Source: Ideonella_A sp031398385
GTDB lineage: Bacteria; Pseudomonadota; Gammaproteobacteria; Burkholderiales; Burkholderiaceae_C
Reading direction: 5' to 3'
NCBI GenBank assembly: GCA_031398385.1
Contig: JANNNE010000099.1
Span: 1-64,000 of the forward strand
Length of the DNA: 64,000 nucleotides
This document shows, piece by piece, positions 7,763-16,475 of this stretch; position 1 is the stretch's first letter, and each line of letters starts with the position of its first letter. A model generated the notes under the pieces. The model was not told the origin of the DNA, did not search any database, and was given only the letters and a program-made list of their open reading frames with translations. The position numbers were made by a program, and so were the translations under genes.

Positions 7763-9040
7763 TCAGCGGCCGAACGGGCCCCAGGCCGGTTCGCGCACGT
7801 CGGCGGTGGAAGACAGGAGTCGCGCCTTGATCTTGCCGTCGACCGTGGTGGTCATCAAGACATCGCGGCCGCCGACGCGGGTGGCGTAGACGATCAGCTT
7901 GCCATTTGGCGCGAAGCTCGGGCTTTCGTCCGAGGTGGTGTCGGTCAATGCCCGCGGCGGGCCGCCCGACACCAGGTCAAGCAGTTGCAGCTTCAGCGCC
8001 CCGCCCTCCTGCGACACATAGGCCATGTAACGGCCGTCCGAGCTGATGGTCGGGCTGACGTTGTAGCCGCCAGCGAAGGTGACGCGCTCGGGCGCCCCGC
8101 CACCGGCCGGCATGCGGTAGACCTGCGGGCCGCCGCCGCGGTCGCTGACGAAATAGATGCGACCGTCGGGCGCGAATACCGGCTCGGTGTCGATCGCCGA
8201 ACTGGAAGTCAGGCGCTTCGGGTTCTCGCCGTTGCGGCCGATCAGGAACAGCTGCGAGCCGCCGTCGCGCGACAAGGTAACTGCCAGCTGGCGCCCGTCG
8301 AGTGACCAGGCCGGCGCGCTATTGGAGCCTCGGAAATCGGCCACCTTGCGGCGCTTGCCGCTCAGTACATCCTGCACGTAGACGACGGCTTTCTGTGCCT
8401 CGAAGGACACATAGGCCAACTCCTTGCCATCGGGCGACCAGGATGGCGAGATGATCGGCTCGGGGCTGTTCAGCGCCACTTGAGCGGCCTCGCCATCGGC
8501 ATCGGCCACCCGCAGCGTATAACGCCCGCCGCCCTTGGTGACATAGGCCATGCGGGTGGCGAAAATGCCTTTCTCGCCGGTCAGCTTCTCGTAGACATAG
8601 TCGGCAATGCGGTGCGCGGCCAGACGCAGGTCAGCCGCCACCACTGCCGTGCTCTGGCCGCCGATCTCGTTGCCCTTGACGATGTCCCACAGCTTGAAGC
8701 GGACATCGAAGCGGCCGTCGGCCAGCCGGGTCACCGAACCGGTCACCAGCGCATCGACGGTGCGGGCGCGCCATTCGGCCAGCACCGGCAACGCGGTCTC
8801 GTCGATCACCGAGGTGACTTCCTGACCGCGGAAGACCCCGCTGCGCTCGAGATCGGCGCGGATGATCCCGGACAGGATCTGGTTGGTCTTGTCCTCGTCG
8901 CGGAAGCGGGCGATGGCGATCGGTACCTGGGTCGCGCCGACGCCGGAAATCTCGACCCGAAACTGCGCCAATGCCGGCGGCAGCCCGAACAAAAGGGAAA
9001 GGCCGGCGACAGCGCCAGCCAGATAACGTCTCGTCAGCAT
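7763..9040 (-). CDS. tolB: Tol-Pal system beta-propeller protein TolB
   Basis: 425 residues: a signal peptide (MLTRRYLAGAVAGLSLLFG, cleavage after ALA), an N-terminal mixed alpha/beta domain, and repeated beta-propeller blades with the recurring SPSWSPDGKELAYVS, APAWSLDGRQLAVT and EPVFAPDGRIYFVSD pattern. It acts in the periplasm in outer-membrane constriction at division. tolQ, tolR and tolA, which normally lie directly upstream, are not here; msbA diverges instead. Confidence 0.96.
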   Translation of the reverse strand: MLTRRYLAGAVAGLSLLFGLPPALAQFRVEISGVGATQVPIAIARFRDEDKTNQILSGIIRADLERSGVFRGQEVTSVIDETALPVLAEWRARTVDALVTGSVTRLADGRFDVRFKLWDIVKGNEIGGQSTAVVAADLRLAAHRIADYVYEKLTGEKGIFATRMAYVTKGGGRYTLRVADADGEAAQVALNSPEPIISPSWSPDGKELAYVSFEAQKAVVYVQDVLSGKRRKVADFRGSNSAPAWSLDGRQLAVTLSRDGGSQLFLIGRNGENPKRLTSSSAIDTEPVFAPDGRIYFVSDRGGGPQVYRMPAGGGAPERVTFAGGYNVSPTISSDGRYMAYVSQEGGALKLQLLDLVSGGPPRALTDTTSDESPSFAPNGKLIVYATRVGGRDVLMTTTVDGKIKARLLSSTADVREPAWGPFGR

Positions 9041-9350
9041 CTTGCAAGTGATTCCATTTTGTCGACAAGGTTCCTTCGAAGGTGCATCGGAGTCGAGCCG
9101 ATTTCATGTCCCGAGGGCCGGTGTCGGCGCTAGGCCCGGTTGCCCCGGGCAGGATAACAGCCCTGTGTTGCGGCAGCCAGGCACGCATTTGGCAGGGACT
9201 CGGCAGGCACCTGGCAGCGATCCGGGCCGCGTGCCGGCGGCGCTGCGGCACCCGTCGCAGGCGATCGGCAGCGGATGCCTGCGCCGGCCAGAACCGCCAG
9301 CGCACGGTCGACCGGGGGCCCGCGCAGCGTCGACACGATAATGCCTCGCA
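9041..9350. other. divergent intergenic region tolB / msbA
   Basis: 310 bases between divergent genes. It must carry the promoters of both. I see a -10-like GATAAT close to msbA and a short palindrome (TGCCCCGGGCA) at about 9143-9153. No small gene or RNA is supported. Confidence 0.5.
9337..9342 (+). promoter_or_regulatory. -10-like box GATAAT immediately before msbA
   Basis: GATAAT lies 8 bases before the msbA ATG. At this spacing transcription would start at or next to the start codon, giving a leaderless or very short-leader mRNA. There is no Shine-Dalgarno sequence in the gap and no clear -35 box, so this is tentative. Confidence 0.35.
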
Positions 9351-11126
9351 ATGACCAGCCCGAGCTTCCTCGCCCGCCTGCGCCGCCTGTGGCCGTATTT
9401 TTCTGGTGCACGGCTGGGCGTGTTGATGGTGCTCGGCGGATCGCTGGTCGCGGCGCTGACCGAACCGCTGATCCCGGCGCTGATGCAGCCGCTGCTCGAC
9501 AGCGGCTTCAACAGCAACGAATTGCCGCTGTGGCTGGTGCCACCGGTCGTGATCGGCATCTTCACGGTGCGCAGTGCGGCCGGTTTCGTGGCTCAGTACG
9601 GCCTGTCGTGGACCGCCAACCACGGCATGCTGCGCTTGCGCACCGCCATGTTCGAGCGCCTGCTCGACGCCGCGCCCACGCTGTTCACCCAGTCGACCGC
9701 GAGCAGCCTGACCAACACCCTCGCCTACGAGGTGCAGACCGGCACCAACCAGCTGGTCTATTCGCTGCAGACGCTGATCCGCGACTCGCTGATGCTGCTG
9801 GCGCTGCTCGGCTACCTGCTGTGGCTGAACTGGCAGCTGACGATCTTCGTTGCGGTGCTGATTCCGGCCATTGCGCTGGTGATGCGAACGCTCAGCCGAC
9901 GCCTGCACCGACTGACGGTGGCCGGCCAGGCCGCCACCGACGAACTGGCCTATGTGGTCGAGGAAAACGTGCTGGCCTGGCGCATCGTGCGGTTGCACGC
10001 CGCCAAGACCACCCAGACGCAGCGCTTCCGGCAGGCCAGCGAGGCCTTGAGACGGCTGTCGATCAAGAGCGCGGTGGCCGGTGCATCGATGACGCCGATC
10101 ACCCAGATGCTGGCGGCGGTGGCGATGTCGGCGGTGATCGTCGCTGCGTTGTGGCAGGCGCGCCAGGGCGGTCCGTCGGTCGGCAGCTTCGTCGCCTTCG
10201 TCACCGGCATGCTGATGCTGATCAGTCCGATGAAGCACCTGTCGGAAGTGGCCGGTCCGATCACGCGCGGCCTGGCGGCGCTGGAGCGCGCCCTGCGGCT
10301 GATCGAGGACAGCCCGCGCGAACAAGGCGGCCCGCACGATCCGGAGCGCTGCAGCGGCCATCTGCAGCTCAAAGGCGTCTGTCTGCGCTACCCGGGCAGC
10401 ACCGCCACCGCCCTCGACGGGGTCGATCTCGAACTGAATCCGGGCGAGATGGTGGCCCTGGTCGGACCGTCGGGCGCCGGCAAGTCGACGCTGGTCAATC
10501 TGCTGCCGCGTTTCATCGATCCGAGCGACGGCGAGGTGTTGCTCGACGACGTTGCGCTGGCGCAGTGGAATGTGGTCGCGCTGCGGCGCCAGTTCGCGCT
10601 GGTCAGCCAGGATGTGGTGCTGTTCAACGACAGCGTGGCGGCGAACGTGGCGCTCGGAACCGAGGTGCGCGATCCGGACACCGGCGCGGTCTCGTTCGAC
10701 CGCGACCGCGTGCGCCGCGCGCTGCAGGGCGCCAATCTGATCGAGCATGTGGATTCGCTGCCGCAAGGCATCGACTCGATGATCGGGCACAACGGAAGCC
10801 AGCTGTCAGGCGGCCAGCGCCAGCGCCTGGCGATTGCACGCGCGATCTACAAGGATGCGCCGGTGCTGATCCTCGACGAGGCCACATCGGCGCTCGATTC
10901 GGAATCGGAGCGGCTGGTGCAGCAGGCACTCGAGACGCTGATGCACGGGCGCACCAGCCTGGTGATCGCGCACCGGCTGTCGACCATCGAACGCGCCGAT
11001 CGCATCGTCGCGATGCAGGACGGGCGTATCGTCGAGCAGGGGAGCCATGCCGAGCTGCTGGCCCACGGCGGCCTGTATGCCCGGCTGCATTCCCTGCAAT
11101 TCGGCGGCGCCGCGCGCCCCGCCTGA
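9351..11126 (+). CDS. msbA: lipid A/phospholipid flippase MsbA (ABC exporter)
   Basis: A 591-residue half-transporter with six membrane helices (about residues 15-300) fused to an ATPase domain. Walker A is GPSGAGKST, the Q-loop is VSQDVVLFND, the signature is LSGGQRQR, and Walker B is VLILDEATSALD, followed by the H-loop IAHRLSTIE. It flips core-lipid A across the inner membrane. It heads a run of LPS genes, consistent with that role. Confidence 0.95.
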   Translation: MTSPSFLARLRRLWPYFSGARLGVLMVLGGSLVAALTEPLIPALMQPLLDSGFNSNELPLWLVPPVVIGIFTVRSAAGFVAQYGLSWTANHGMLRLRTAMFERLLDAAPTLFTQSTASSLTNTLAYEVQTGTNQLVYSLQTLIRDSLMLLALLGYLLWLNWQLTIFVAVLIPAIALVMRTLSRRLHRLTVAGQAATDELAYVVEENVLAWRIVRLHAAKTTQTQRFRQASEALRRLSIKSAVAGASMTPITQMLAAVAMSAVIVAALWQARQGGPSVGSFVAFVTGMLMLISPMKHLSEVAGPITRGLAALERALRLIEDSPREQGGPHDPERCSGHLQLKGVCLRYPGSTATALDGVDLELNPGEMVALVGPSGAGKSTLVNLLPRFIDPSDGEVLLDDVALAQWNVVALRRQFALVSQDVVLFNDSVAANVALGTEVRDPDTGAVSFDRDRVRRALQGANLIEHVDSLPQGIDSMIGHNGSQLSGGQRQRLAIARAIYKDAPVLILDEATSALDSESERLVQQALETLMHGRTSLVIAHRLSTIERADRIVAMQDGRIVEQGSHAELLAHGGLYARLHSLQFGGAARPA

Positions 11127-11151
11127 AGCACCACCCAATGAGGAGTTTCCG

Positions 11152-11748
11152 ATGACTTTGCCGATCAGCCGCTTTCCCGTTCCGAGCCTCGCCGAGCTGC
11201 CGGAAGATCTCCGAAACCAGTTGCTCGAGGTGCAGCAGAAGGCCGGCTTCGTGCCGAACGTGTTCCTGACGCTGGCGCACCGGCCGGACGAACTGCGCGC
11301 CTTCATGGCCTATCACGATGCCTTGATGCTGCGTCCGTCGGGCCTGAGCAAGGGCGAGAAGGAAATGATCGTGGTGGCCACCAGTGGCGCCAATCGTTGC
11401 CTGTACTGTGTGGTGGCGCACGGTGCGATCCTGCGCATCTACGAGAAGAAGCCGATGCTGGCCGATCAGATTGCAGTCAATCACCACAAGGCCGACATCT
11501 CCGCCCGCCAGCGCGCGATGCTCGATTTCGCGATGAAGATCTGCGTCGATTCAGCATCCATCGGCGAGGCTGATTTCGATGCGCTGGCGGGCCACGGTTT
11601 CACACCCGAAGATGCCTGGGACATCGGTGCGATCACGGCGCTGTTCGGCCTGTCGAACCGCATGGCCAACCTGACCTCGATGCGGCCGAACGACGAGTTC
11701 TATCTGATGGGCCGCGTGCCGCGCGAGGCCGCCCCGAAGCGCGGCTGA
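11152..11748 (+). CDS. peroxidase-related / carboxymuconolactone decarboxylase-like protein
   Basis: A 198-residue AhpD-like helical protein of the uncharacterised peroxidase-related family. The redox pair CLYC sits in SGANRCLYCVVAHGAILR, with the conserved His of the AhpD fold three residues after the second Cys. The ATG at 11152 has a GAGGAG site upstream. It probably reduces peroxides or alkyl-hydroperoxide intermediates; the substrate is unknown. It lies between msbA and a glycosyltransferase. Confidence 0.85.
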   Translation: MTLPISRFPVPSLAELPEDLRNQLLEVQQKAGFVPNVFLTLAHRPDELRAFMAYHDALMLRPSGLSKGEKEMIVVATSGANRCLYCVVAHGAILRIYEKKPMLADQIAVNHHKADISARQRAMLDFAMKICVDSASIGEADFDALAGHGFTPEDAWDIGAITALFGLSNRMANLTSMRPNDEFYLMGRVPREAAPKRG

Positions 11749-11773
11749 ACCGTCCGCCGATCGCCGATCCGAC

Positions 11774-12535
11774 ATGGCTTCACGACCCTTCAGCGGCCTG
11801 GTCATCACCTACAACGAGGCCCGCCACATTCGCGCCTGCCTCGAATCGCTGCGGCGCGTGTGCGACGACATCGTGGTGGTCGATTCGCTCAGCAGCGACG
11901 ACACCGCGGCGATCGCACGCGCCGAGGGGGCGACGGTGCTCAGCCAGAAGTTTCTGGGCGACGGCCCGCAGCGGACGTTCGGGTTGCCGCATTGCCGTCA
12001 CGACTGGATCGTCAACCTGGATGCCGACGAACGGCTGGAAGACGACCTGGTCGAGTACCTGCAGCAGACCGACCTCGAAGCGCAAGGCGTCGATGCCTTC
12101 GAAACCCGGCGCCGCAACCACATCGGCCTGCGTGCCTCGCCGTATGCCGGGCAGTATCCGGATCACGTTTGCCGCATCTTCCACCGCCAGCGCGCCAGCT
12201 TTCCACCGGTGCTGGCGCATACCCGGATCCAGGCGCAGCGGATCCGGCGCCTCGAACTGCATCTGACCCACTTTTCGTTCCGCGACTACCCCGACATCTT
12301 CCGCCGCGCCTGCCAGTACCCGGTGACGATGGGCGAGGAGCTGGCGGCCAGTGATCGCCCCATTTCGGCGTGGGCGCCGTTTGTGCACGGCAGCACCGCG
12401 TTCATCAAGCACTACATCGGCAAGCGCGGCTTTCTGGCCGGGCTGGACGGGCTGACGCTGTCGATCGGCAAGGGGCTGGGTTCGTATCTCAAATATGCAC
12501 GGGCGCTCGAGGTGAGGCGGCACGGGCGGAATTGA
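11774..12535 (+). CDS. glycosyltransferase family 2, WaaE/KdtX-like
   Basis: A 253-residue GT-A fold transferase. It starts SGLVITYNEARHIRACLESL, has the acidic NLDADERL (DxD metal site), and contains the LPS-core signature region RRRNHIGLRASPYAGQYPDHVCRIFHR. This matches the WaaE family that adds a beta-glucose to the LPS inner core. The product is inferred. It ends in a hairpin shared with the convergent vapC. Confidence 0.85.
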   Translation: MASRPFSGLVITYNEARHIRACLESLRRVCDDIVVVDSLSSDDTAAIARAEGATVLSQKFLGDGPQRTFGLPHCRHDWIVNLDADERLEDDLVEYLQQTDLEAQGVDAFETRRRNHIGLRASPYAGQYPDHVCRIFHRQRASFPPVLAHTRIQAQRIRRLELHLTHFSFRDYPDIFRRACQYPVTMGEELAASDRPISAWAPFVHGSTAFIKHYIGKRGFLAGLDGLTLSIGKGLGSYLKYARALEVRRHGRN

Positions 12536-12555
12536 GCCCGCAACGACCCGGGCTC
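12534..12555. terminator. bidirectional hairpin between convergent stops
   Basis: A 7-bp stem GAGCCCG/CGGGCTC with an 8-base loop spans both convergent TGA stop codons (waaE-like on plus, PIN toxin on minus). No U-tract, so termination efficiency is uncertain. Confidence 0.4.
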
Positions 12556-12964
12556 ACGACGAAGCGAACGGATTCCGGATGGTCAACCGTCGATCGATCA
12601 CCTGGCCGATCTGCATGTCCTCCGAATGGAGTGTCTTGCAATTTGCCAGCAGAGCTGCCGAAACGATCAGCGCATCGAAGATCGGGATGCCGTACCGCTC
12701 GGCAATCCGCAGCGCCTGTTCGTGGGTCTCGACGGTCATCGACACGATCGTGCAGACGGCTCGGACCTGGGCCAGCACGTCGCGGATCTCGAGCCACGGC
12801 ATGTGCAGCTTGCGCGAAGCGACCGCCACAAACTCGTTCAAGACCTGGACGCTGATCGTCCCTCCAGTGGCGAGCAATTCTTCGGCCCGGTCGGCCTTGC
12901 TGATGTCGGCCGACAGCAAATAGAGCACCACATTGGTGTCGAAGAAGTCTTCACCGGCGCTCAT
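12554..12964 (-). CDS. PIN-domain toxin (VapC-like)
   Basis: A 136-residue PIN-domain endoribonuclease. Acidic residues are in FFDTNVVLYLL, LNEFVAVASRK and PIFDALIVSAA, with a fourth acidic position near SEDMQIGQ. VapC toxins cleave tRNA or rRNA. The ATG overlaps the antitoxin stop region by 14 bases; the open frame upstream of this ATG is a shadow of the antitoxin gene. Confidence 0.88.
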   Translation of the reverse strand: MSAGEDFFDTNVVLYLLSADISKADRAEELLATGGTISVQVLNEFVAVASRKLHMPWLEIRDVLAQVRAVCTIVSMTVETHEQALRIAERYGIPIFDALIVSAALLANCKTLHSEDMQIGQVIDRRLTIRNPFASS

Positions 12965-13184
12965 TGGCTTGCAGGCGATCGAACTTGAAGTCGGACGGCA
13001 GTCGACCTCGGTACTTGCGTATTCTCGCCAACAGCTCCAGAGCGCCTGGGGCCTTCTCGATCGCAAACGAACGCTCGCCGCTGACGTGAATGTCGATGTT
13101 GTCTCCCGGCTTCAGGTCGAGGGCCTCGACCACTGCAGCGGGAAGGCGAACCGCCAGGCTGTTTCCCCACTTTGAAACTTGCAT
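12951..13184 (-). CDS. AbrB/MazE-family antitoxin
   Basis: A 77-residue SpoVT/AbrB swapped-hairpin DNA-binding domain (MQVSKWGNSLAVRLPAAVVEAL, then LKPGDNIDIHV) with a C-terminal toxin-neutralising tail. The ATG at 13184 has GAGG at proper spacing; a GTG two codons upstream is the alternative. It precedes and overlaps the PIN toxin, and an inverted repeat sits just upstream. Confidence 0.88.
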   Translation of the reverse strand: MQVSKWGNSLAVRLPAAVVEALDLKPGDNIDIHVSGERSFAIEKAPGALELLARIRKYRGRLPSDFKFDRLQANERR

Positions 13185-13196
13185 GCCCACCTCGAA

Positions 13197-13220
13197 GATC
13201 TACATGATCAGATGTATATC
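13197..13220 (-). promoter_or_regulatory. inverted-repeat operator/promoter of the toxin-antitoxin pair
   Basis: Nine-base arms GATATACAT and ATGTAGATC (one mismatch) with a 6-base spacer, 12 bases before the antitoxin ATG. The left arm contains a TATACA -10-like hexamer; TGACCA lies 18 bases upstream of it. This layout suits autorepression by the AbrB-type antitoxin. Confidence 0.6.
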
Positions 13221-13298
13221 TTAGCTGCCGCTTGATTGGTCAGGTCGACAGTGTCATCTGCGGCCGCCCTCGCGAGCCCTGCCGGTCGAAGCTGTTAC

Positions 13299-14186
13299 TC
13301 AGTCTCTGCGCGCCTCGAAAACCTGTCGAATGGTCTCGGCGACCTCGCCTTCGACATGCCGTTGCACCCCCAGACGCGCGCAAGACCGGTCACTCGCCAG
13401 CAGTTCGGCCAGCCGATCGTCGTTGCCCGCCAGGTTCGAGCGATCGTTCTCGCGGTGCCACAGGTGCAGCACCGGCACCGCGAAGCGGCCGTCCTTCAGG
13501 CGCGCGCCATGACGGATCAGGCGGATCGCGAAATCCGAATCCTCGCGACCCCAGCCCGAGAAGGCCTCGTCGAAACCGTCGACCGCGAGGAAGTCCGGCT
13601 TCCAGACGCCGATGTTGCAACCCTTCAGCACACGCCAGCTTCGCGCCCGCAATTTGCGCAGCGCACCCAGCGGAAGTCGCAGCGGCGGCAGCCAGCGGTT
13701 GCAGCGGCCACCGGCGCGCAAGGCCGGCCAGCGCCACCAGCGCTGCCGCACGATCTGACTCGCGGTGGTCGGATCGGCGCAGATCGACTCGGTCAGCAGT
13801 TGATCGAGCAGGATCCGGTTGCCGGCGACGAACCAGCCTGCTTCGGCCAGGCCTTGCTGGCGTTGCACGAAGTCGGGAAAAGGAACGCAATCGCCGTCGA
13901 GAAATACCAGCCAATCGCCGCTGGCGACGCGGGCGCTCAGGTTCCTGATTGCCGACAGCCGAAAGCCGTCGTCCGGGTGCCAGACGTGAACCAGCCGGCA
14001 ATCGATGCGAGCGGCGAAGCGGCCGATCTGCCCCGCGGTATCGGACCGCGAGCCGTCGTCGGCGACAATGATTTCCCATTCGTCCGACGTCACGCCGACT
14101 TGCTGCGACAGACCGTGCAGCACCGCGGCGAGCGCATCGGTGCGGTTGTAGGTCGAGACGATGACCGAGACCCGGGCCGGTGTCAT
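13299..14186 (-). CDS. glycosyltransferase family 2
   Basis: A 295-residue GT-A transferase: RVSVIVSTYNRTDALAAVL, IIVADDGSRSDT, the metal site FLDGDCVPF, and GFDEAFSGWGREDSDFA (GT7-like C-terminal region shared with galactosyl/chondroitin-type enzymes). It overlaps the upstream GT9 gene by 4 bases (ATGA). Likely an LPS or surface glycan enzyme; donor and acceptor unknown. Confidence 0.88.
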   Translation of the reverse strand: MTPARVSVIVSTYNRTDALAAVLHGLSQQVGVTSDEWEIIVADDGSRSDTAGQIGRFAARIDCRLVHVWHPDDGFRLSAIRNLSARVASGDWLVFLDGDCVPFPDFVQRQQGLAEAGWFVAGNRILLDQLLTESICADPTTASQIVRQRWWRWPALRAGGRCNRWLPPLRLPLGALRKLRARSWRVLKGCNIGVWKPDFLAVDGFDEAFSGWGREDSDFAIRLIRHGARLKDGRFAVPVLHLWHRENDRSNLAGNDDRLAELLASDRSCARLGVQRHVEGEVAETIRQVFEARRD

Positions 14187-15280
14187 GCGACCGCATCCTT
14201 GTTTGCAGATCGGCGCGCGAGTTGTCGCCCGACTGCATCGAGCACCGGCTGCACCGGAATATTCTTCAGGTGCCGCTCGGTGGTCGTGGTATCGACATCG
14301 TTTGGTGCGATCAGCGGTCCGTAGGCTGCCGCATCGATCACCTCGGCAGACTTGCTCCACGGCCGCCACCGGTGCACATGCGTCGGACCGAACAACGCGA
14401 CGATCGGCACGTCGAGCGCGGCGGCCATGTGCATCGGCACCGAATCGACGCCGATGAACAGATCCGCGCCGGCGATGGCTGCGGCCAGTTGCGGCAACGT
14501 CAATTGCCCGGCCAGCGACACCAGCCCCGGCTCGGCCACGCGGGCCAGCAAGGCTTCGATCAGTTCCATCTCGCGACGGTCCGGCGCGGCGGTCAGCACC
14601 ACGCGCCGTCCCGAGCGCAGCAGCGCGCTGATCACCTCGGCAAACCGATCGTCCTCCCAGCATTTGAAGAACCAGCGCGAAGTCGGGTGGACCAGCACAT
14701 AGCCATCGCTCACGCCCGCGGCGGTCAGACGGTCTCGCACAAGTGCTGCGTCGCCCGGCGCAATCGCCATGGTGCAACGGGCCTGCGCCGGGTCGACATC
14801 GACGCCGAGCGCGCTCAGCACCGCCAGGTTGCTTTCAACCGTGTGCCGGGAATGATCTTCTCGCGCCCGGTGGTTGAAGATCGCGCGCCACAACCAGATG
14901 TCGCGCTTGTCCATCTCGTGGCTGAAGCGAACGCGGGCGCCGCTCACCGCCGCGATCACGGCACCGGGCCACTGGTCGTTCAGGTGCAGCACCCAGTCAT
15001 AGCGCCGACGCCGGATATCGATCAGCAGTTTGCCAAGCGCCGCCAGCCGCGTCCGTCCCGAGCGGATCTGGGCGCGCCGGGGCAGTGCCCAGACCGTCGC
15101 CAGATCGGGATTGGCAGCGAGCATCGGAACGGTCTCCGCATAAACCAGGGCATCGACTTCGACACCCGGGAATCGGCGCTTCAGTGCGCTGAAGATAGGC
15201 GTTGTCAGCAACACGTCGCCATGGTGCTGCAGCCGGATGACCAGGATGCGCCGGGGTTCGGGTGGTTCGGGCCTGTTCAT
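14183..15280 (-). CDS. LPS heptosyltransferase, WaaQ/RfaQ-like (GT9)
   Basis: A 365-residue GT9 enzyme: RRILVIRLQHHGDVLLTTPIFSALK at the N-terminus, YVLVHPTSRWFFKCW, and ADLFIGVDSVPMHMAAALDVPIVALFGPTH, the ADP-heptose site. WaaQ adds the branching heptose III of the inner core. I took the ATG giving MNRPEPPEPRR because the family fold begins right after it, though the frame stays open upstream. Confidence 0.88.
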   Translation of the reverse strand: MNRPEPPEPRRILVIRLQHHGDVLLTTPIFSALKRRFPGVEVDALVYAETVPMLAANPDLATVWALPRRAQIRSGRTRLAALGKLLIDIRRRRYDWVLHLNDQWPGAVIAAVSGARVRFSHEMDKRDIWLWRAIFNHRAREDHSRHTVESNLAVLSALGVDVDPAQARCTMAIAPGDAALVRDRLTAAGVSDGYVLVHPTSRWFFKCWEDDRFAEVISALLRSGRRVVLTAAPDRREMELIEALLARVAEPGLVSLAGQLTLPQLAAAIAGADLFIGVDSVPMHMAAALDVPIVALFGPTHVHRWRPWSKSAEVIDAAAYGPLIAPNDVDTTTTERHLKNIPVQPVLDAVGRQLARRSANKDAVA

Positions 15281-15335
15281 GGGAGACGATGACGGGGAAG
15301 CCCGGCGGGGCGGATGATACAGTCCTGCCCGCCCC

Positions 15336-16412
15336 ATGCCTGTGTTGCCCGGATTCAATCTGATCTTCCATTCGGTCCGTCGCGGCGGCGGCATGGAACG
15401 CCACGTGCTCGACATGATCGGCTGGGCCTGCAGCCACGGACTGCCGTGCCGCGCGGTGACCCGGCGGTTCGACTGGCCCGGTGCGAAACCGACCGGGGTC
15501 GAATTCGTCGTGGTGCCCGATCGCACACCGTTCTCGCGCCTGAATACCCATCTGTTCGAAACCCGCAGCCTCTCTCGGGTGCGTGCCGACTGGCCGACGA
15601 TCGCTGTCTCGCGGGTGCCGGGCGCCGAGCTGTCGGTGGTCGGCGGCACCCACCGGGCGCATCTGCTGGCACGTGGCAGAACGCGTCCCGGCTTCTCCGA
15701 CCGCTCGACGCTGGCGCGTGAACAATCGGTCTATGAGCGCGCGCAGCGTGTGGTCTGCCATTCGGCGATGGTCGCCGATGAAGTGACCGGCCACTACGGC
15801 ATCGATCCGGCCAAGGTGGTGACGCTGTATCCGCCGGTCGACAGCGAGCGTTTCTCGCTGGCCGCGCGCGCCGGCCGCGACGGCTTGCGCCAATCGATCG
15901 GCATCGCTGCGCGCGATCTGTTGCTGCTGTTCCCGTCCAACGACCATGTGCGAAAGGGCGGCGAGTTGATCGTGCAGGCGCTAGCCGACGCCGACCCGCG
16001 CATCCGCCTGGTGGTGGCCGGCAAGGCGGCGCTCGATGCGCCGGGCGTGATCAACCTCGGATTTCGCAGCGACATGCCGGCGCTGTACGCGGCCGCCGAT
16101 GCAGTCATCCTCGCCTCGCAGTACGAAGCCTTCGGCCTGGTCGGGCCGGAGGCGATCCTGTGCGGAACACCGGCGCTGTTCTCCAGCAATGTGGGTGCGG
16201 CCGAGGTGTTGTCCGAGCAGGCGTGCCTGCGTTTCGAGCGCAGCCTGCCCGCGCTGCGCGCGGCGCTGACGACCGCGCTCGATCGCCATGATGCGGGAAC
16301 GCTGGCGCTGCTCGACCAGCCGGGCCGCCACATCCGCTACCCGTACACGCTGGATCAGCACTTTGGCGCGCTGTTCAATCTGCTTGCGCAGTGCCGGACA
16401 CCGGCGCGCTGA
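15336..16412 (+). CDS. glycosyltransferase family 4
   Basis: A 358-residue GT-B transferase with N-terminal FHSVRRGGGMERHVLDMIG, central LFPSNDHVRKGGELIVQAL, and the C-terminal EX7E-like nucleotide-sugar motif in SQYEAFGLVGPEAILCGTPAL. It is similar to WaaG-type core glucosyltransferases. It is divergent from the GT9 gene, with a GATACA box about 25 bases before the ATG. Confidence 0.85.
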   Translation: MPVLPGFNLIFHSVRRGGGMERHVLDMIGWACSHGLPCRAVTRRFDWPGAKPTGVEFVVVPDRTPFSRLNTHLFETRSLSRVRADWPTIAVSRVPGAELSVVGGTHRAHLLARGRTRPGFSDRSTLAREQSVYERAQRVVCHSAMVADEVTGHYGIDPAKVVTLYPPVDSERFSLAARAGRDGLRQSIGIAARDLLLLFPSNDHVRKGGELIVQALADADPRIRLVVAGKAALDAPGVINLGFRSDMPALYAAADAVILASQYEAFGLVGPEAILCGTPALFSSNVGAAEVLSEQACLRFERSLPALRAALTTALDRHDAGTLALLDQPGRHIRYPYTLDQHFGALFNLLAQCRTPAR

Positions 16413-16475
16413 TGTCGAACCGGATCGACTGCCCGGCGCCGATGCGCTGATGGCGAACCACACCGACTGAACGAC

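Noticed and set aside
8631..10790. 719-codon open frame antisense to msbA
   Set aside because: High-GC shadow with no recognisable domain, lying over two well-supported genes.
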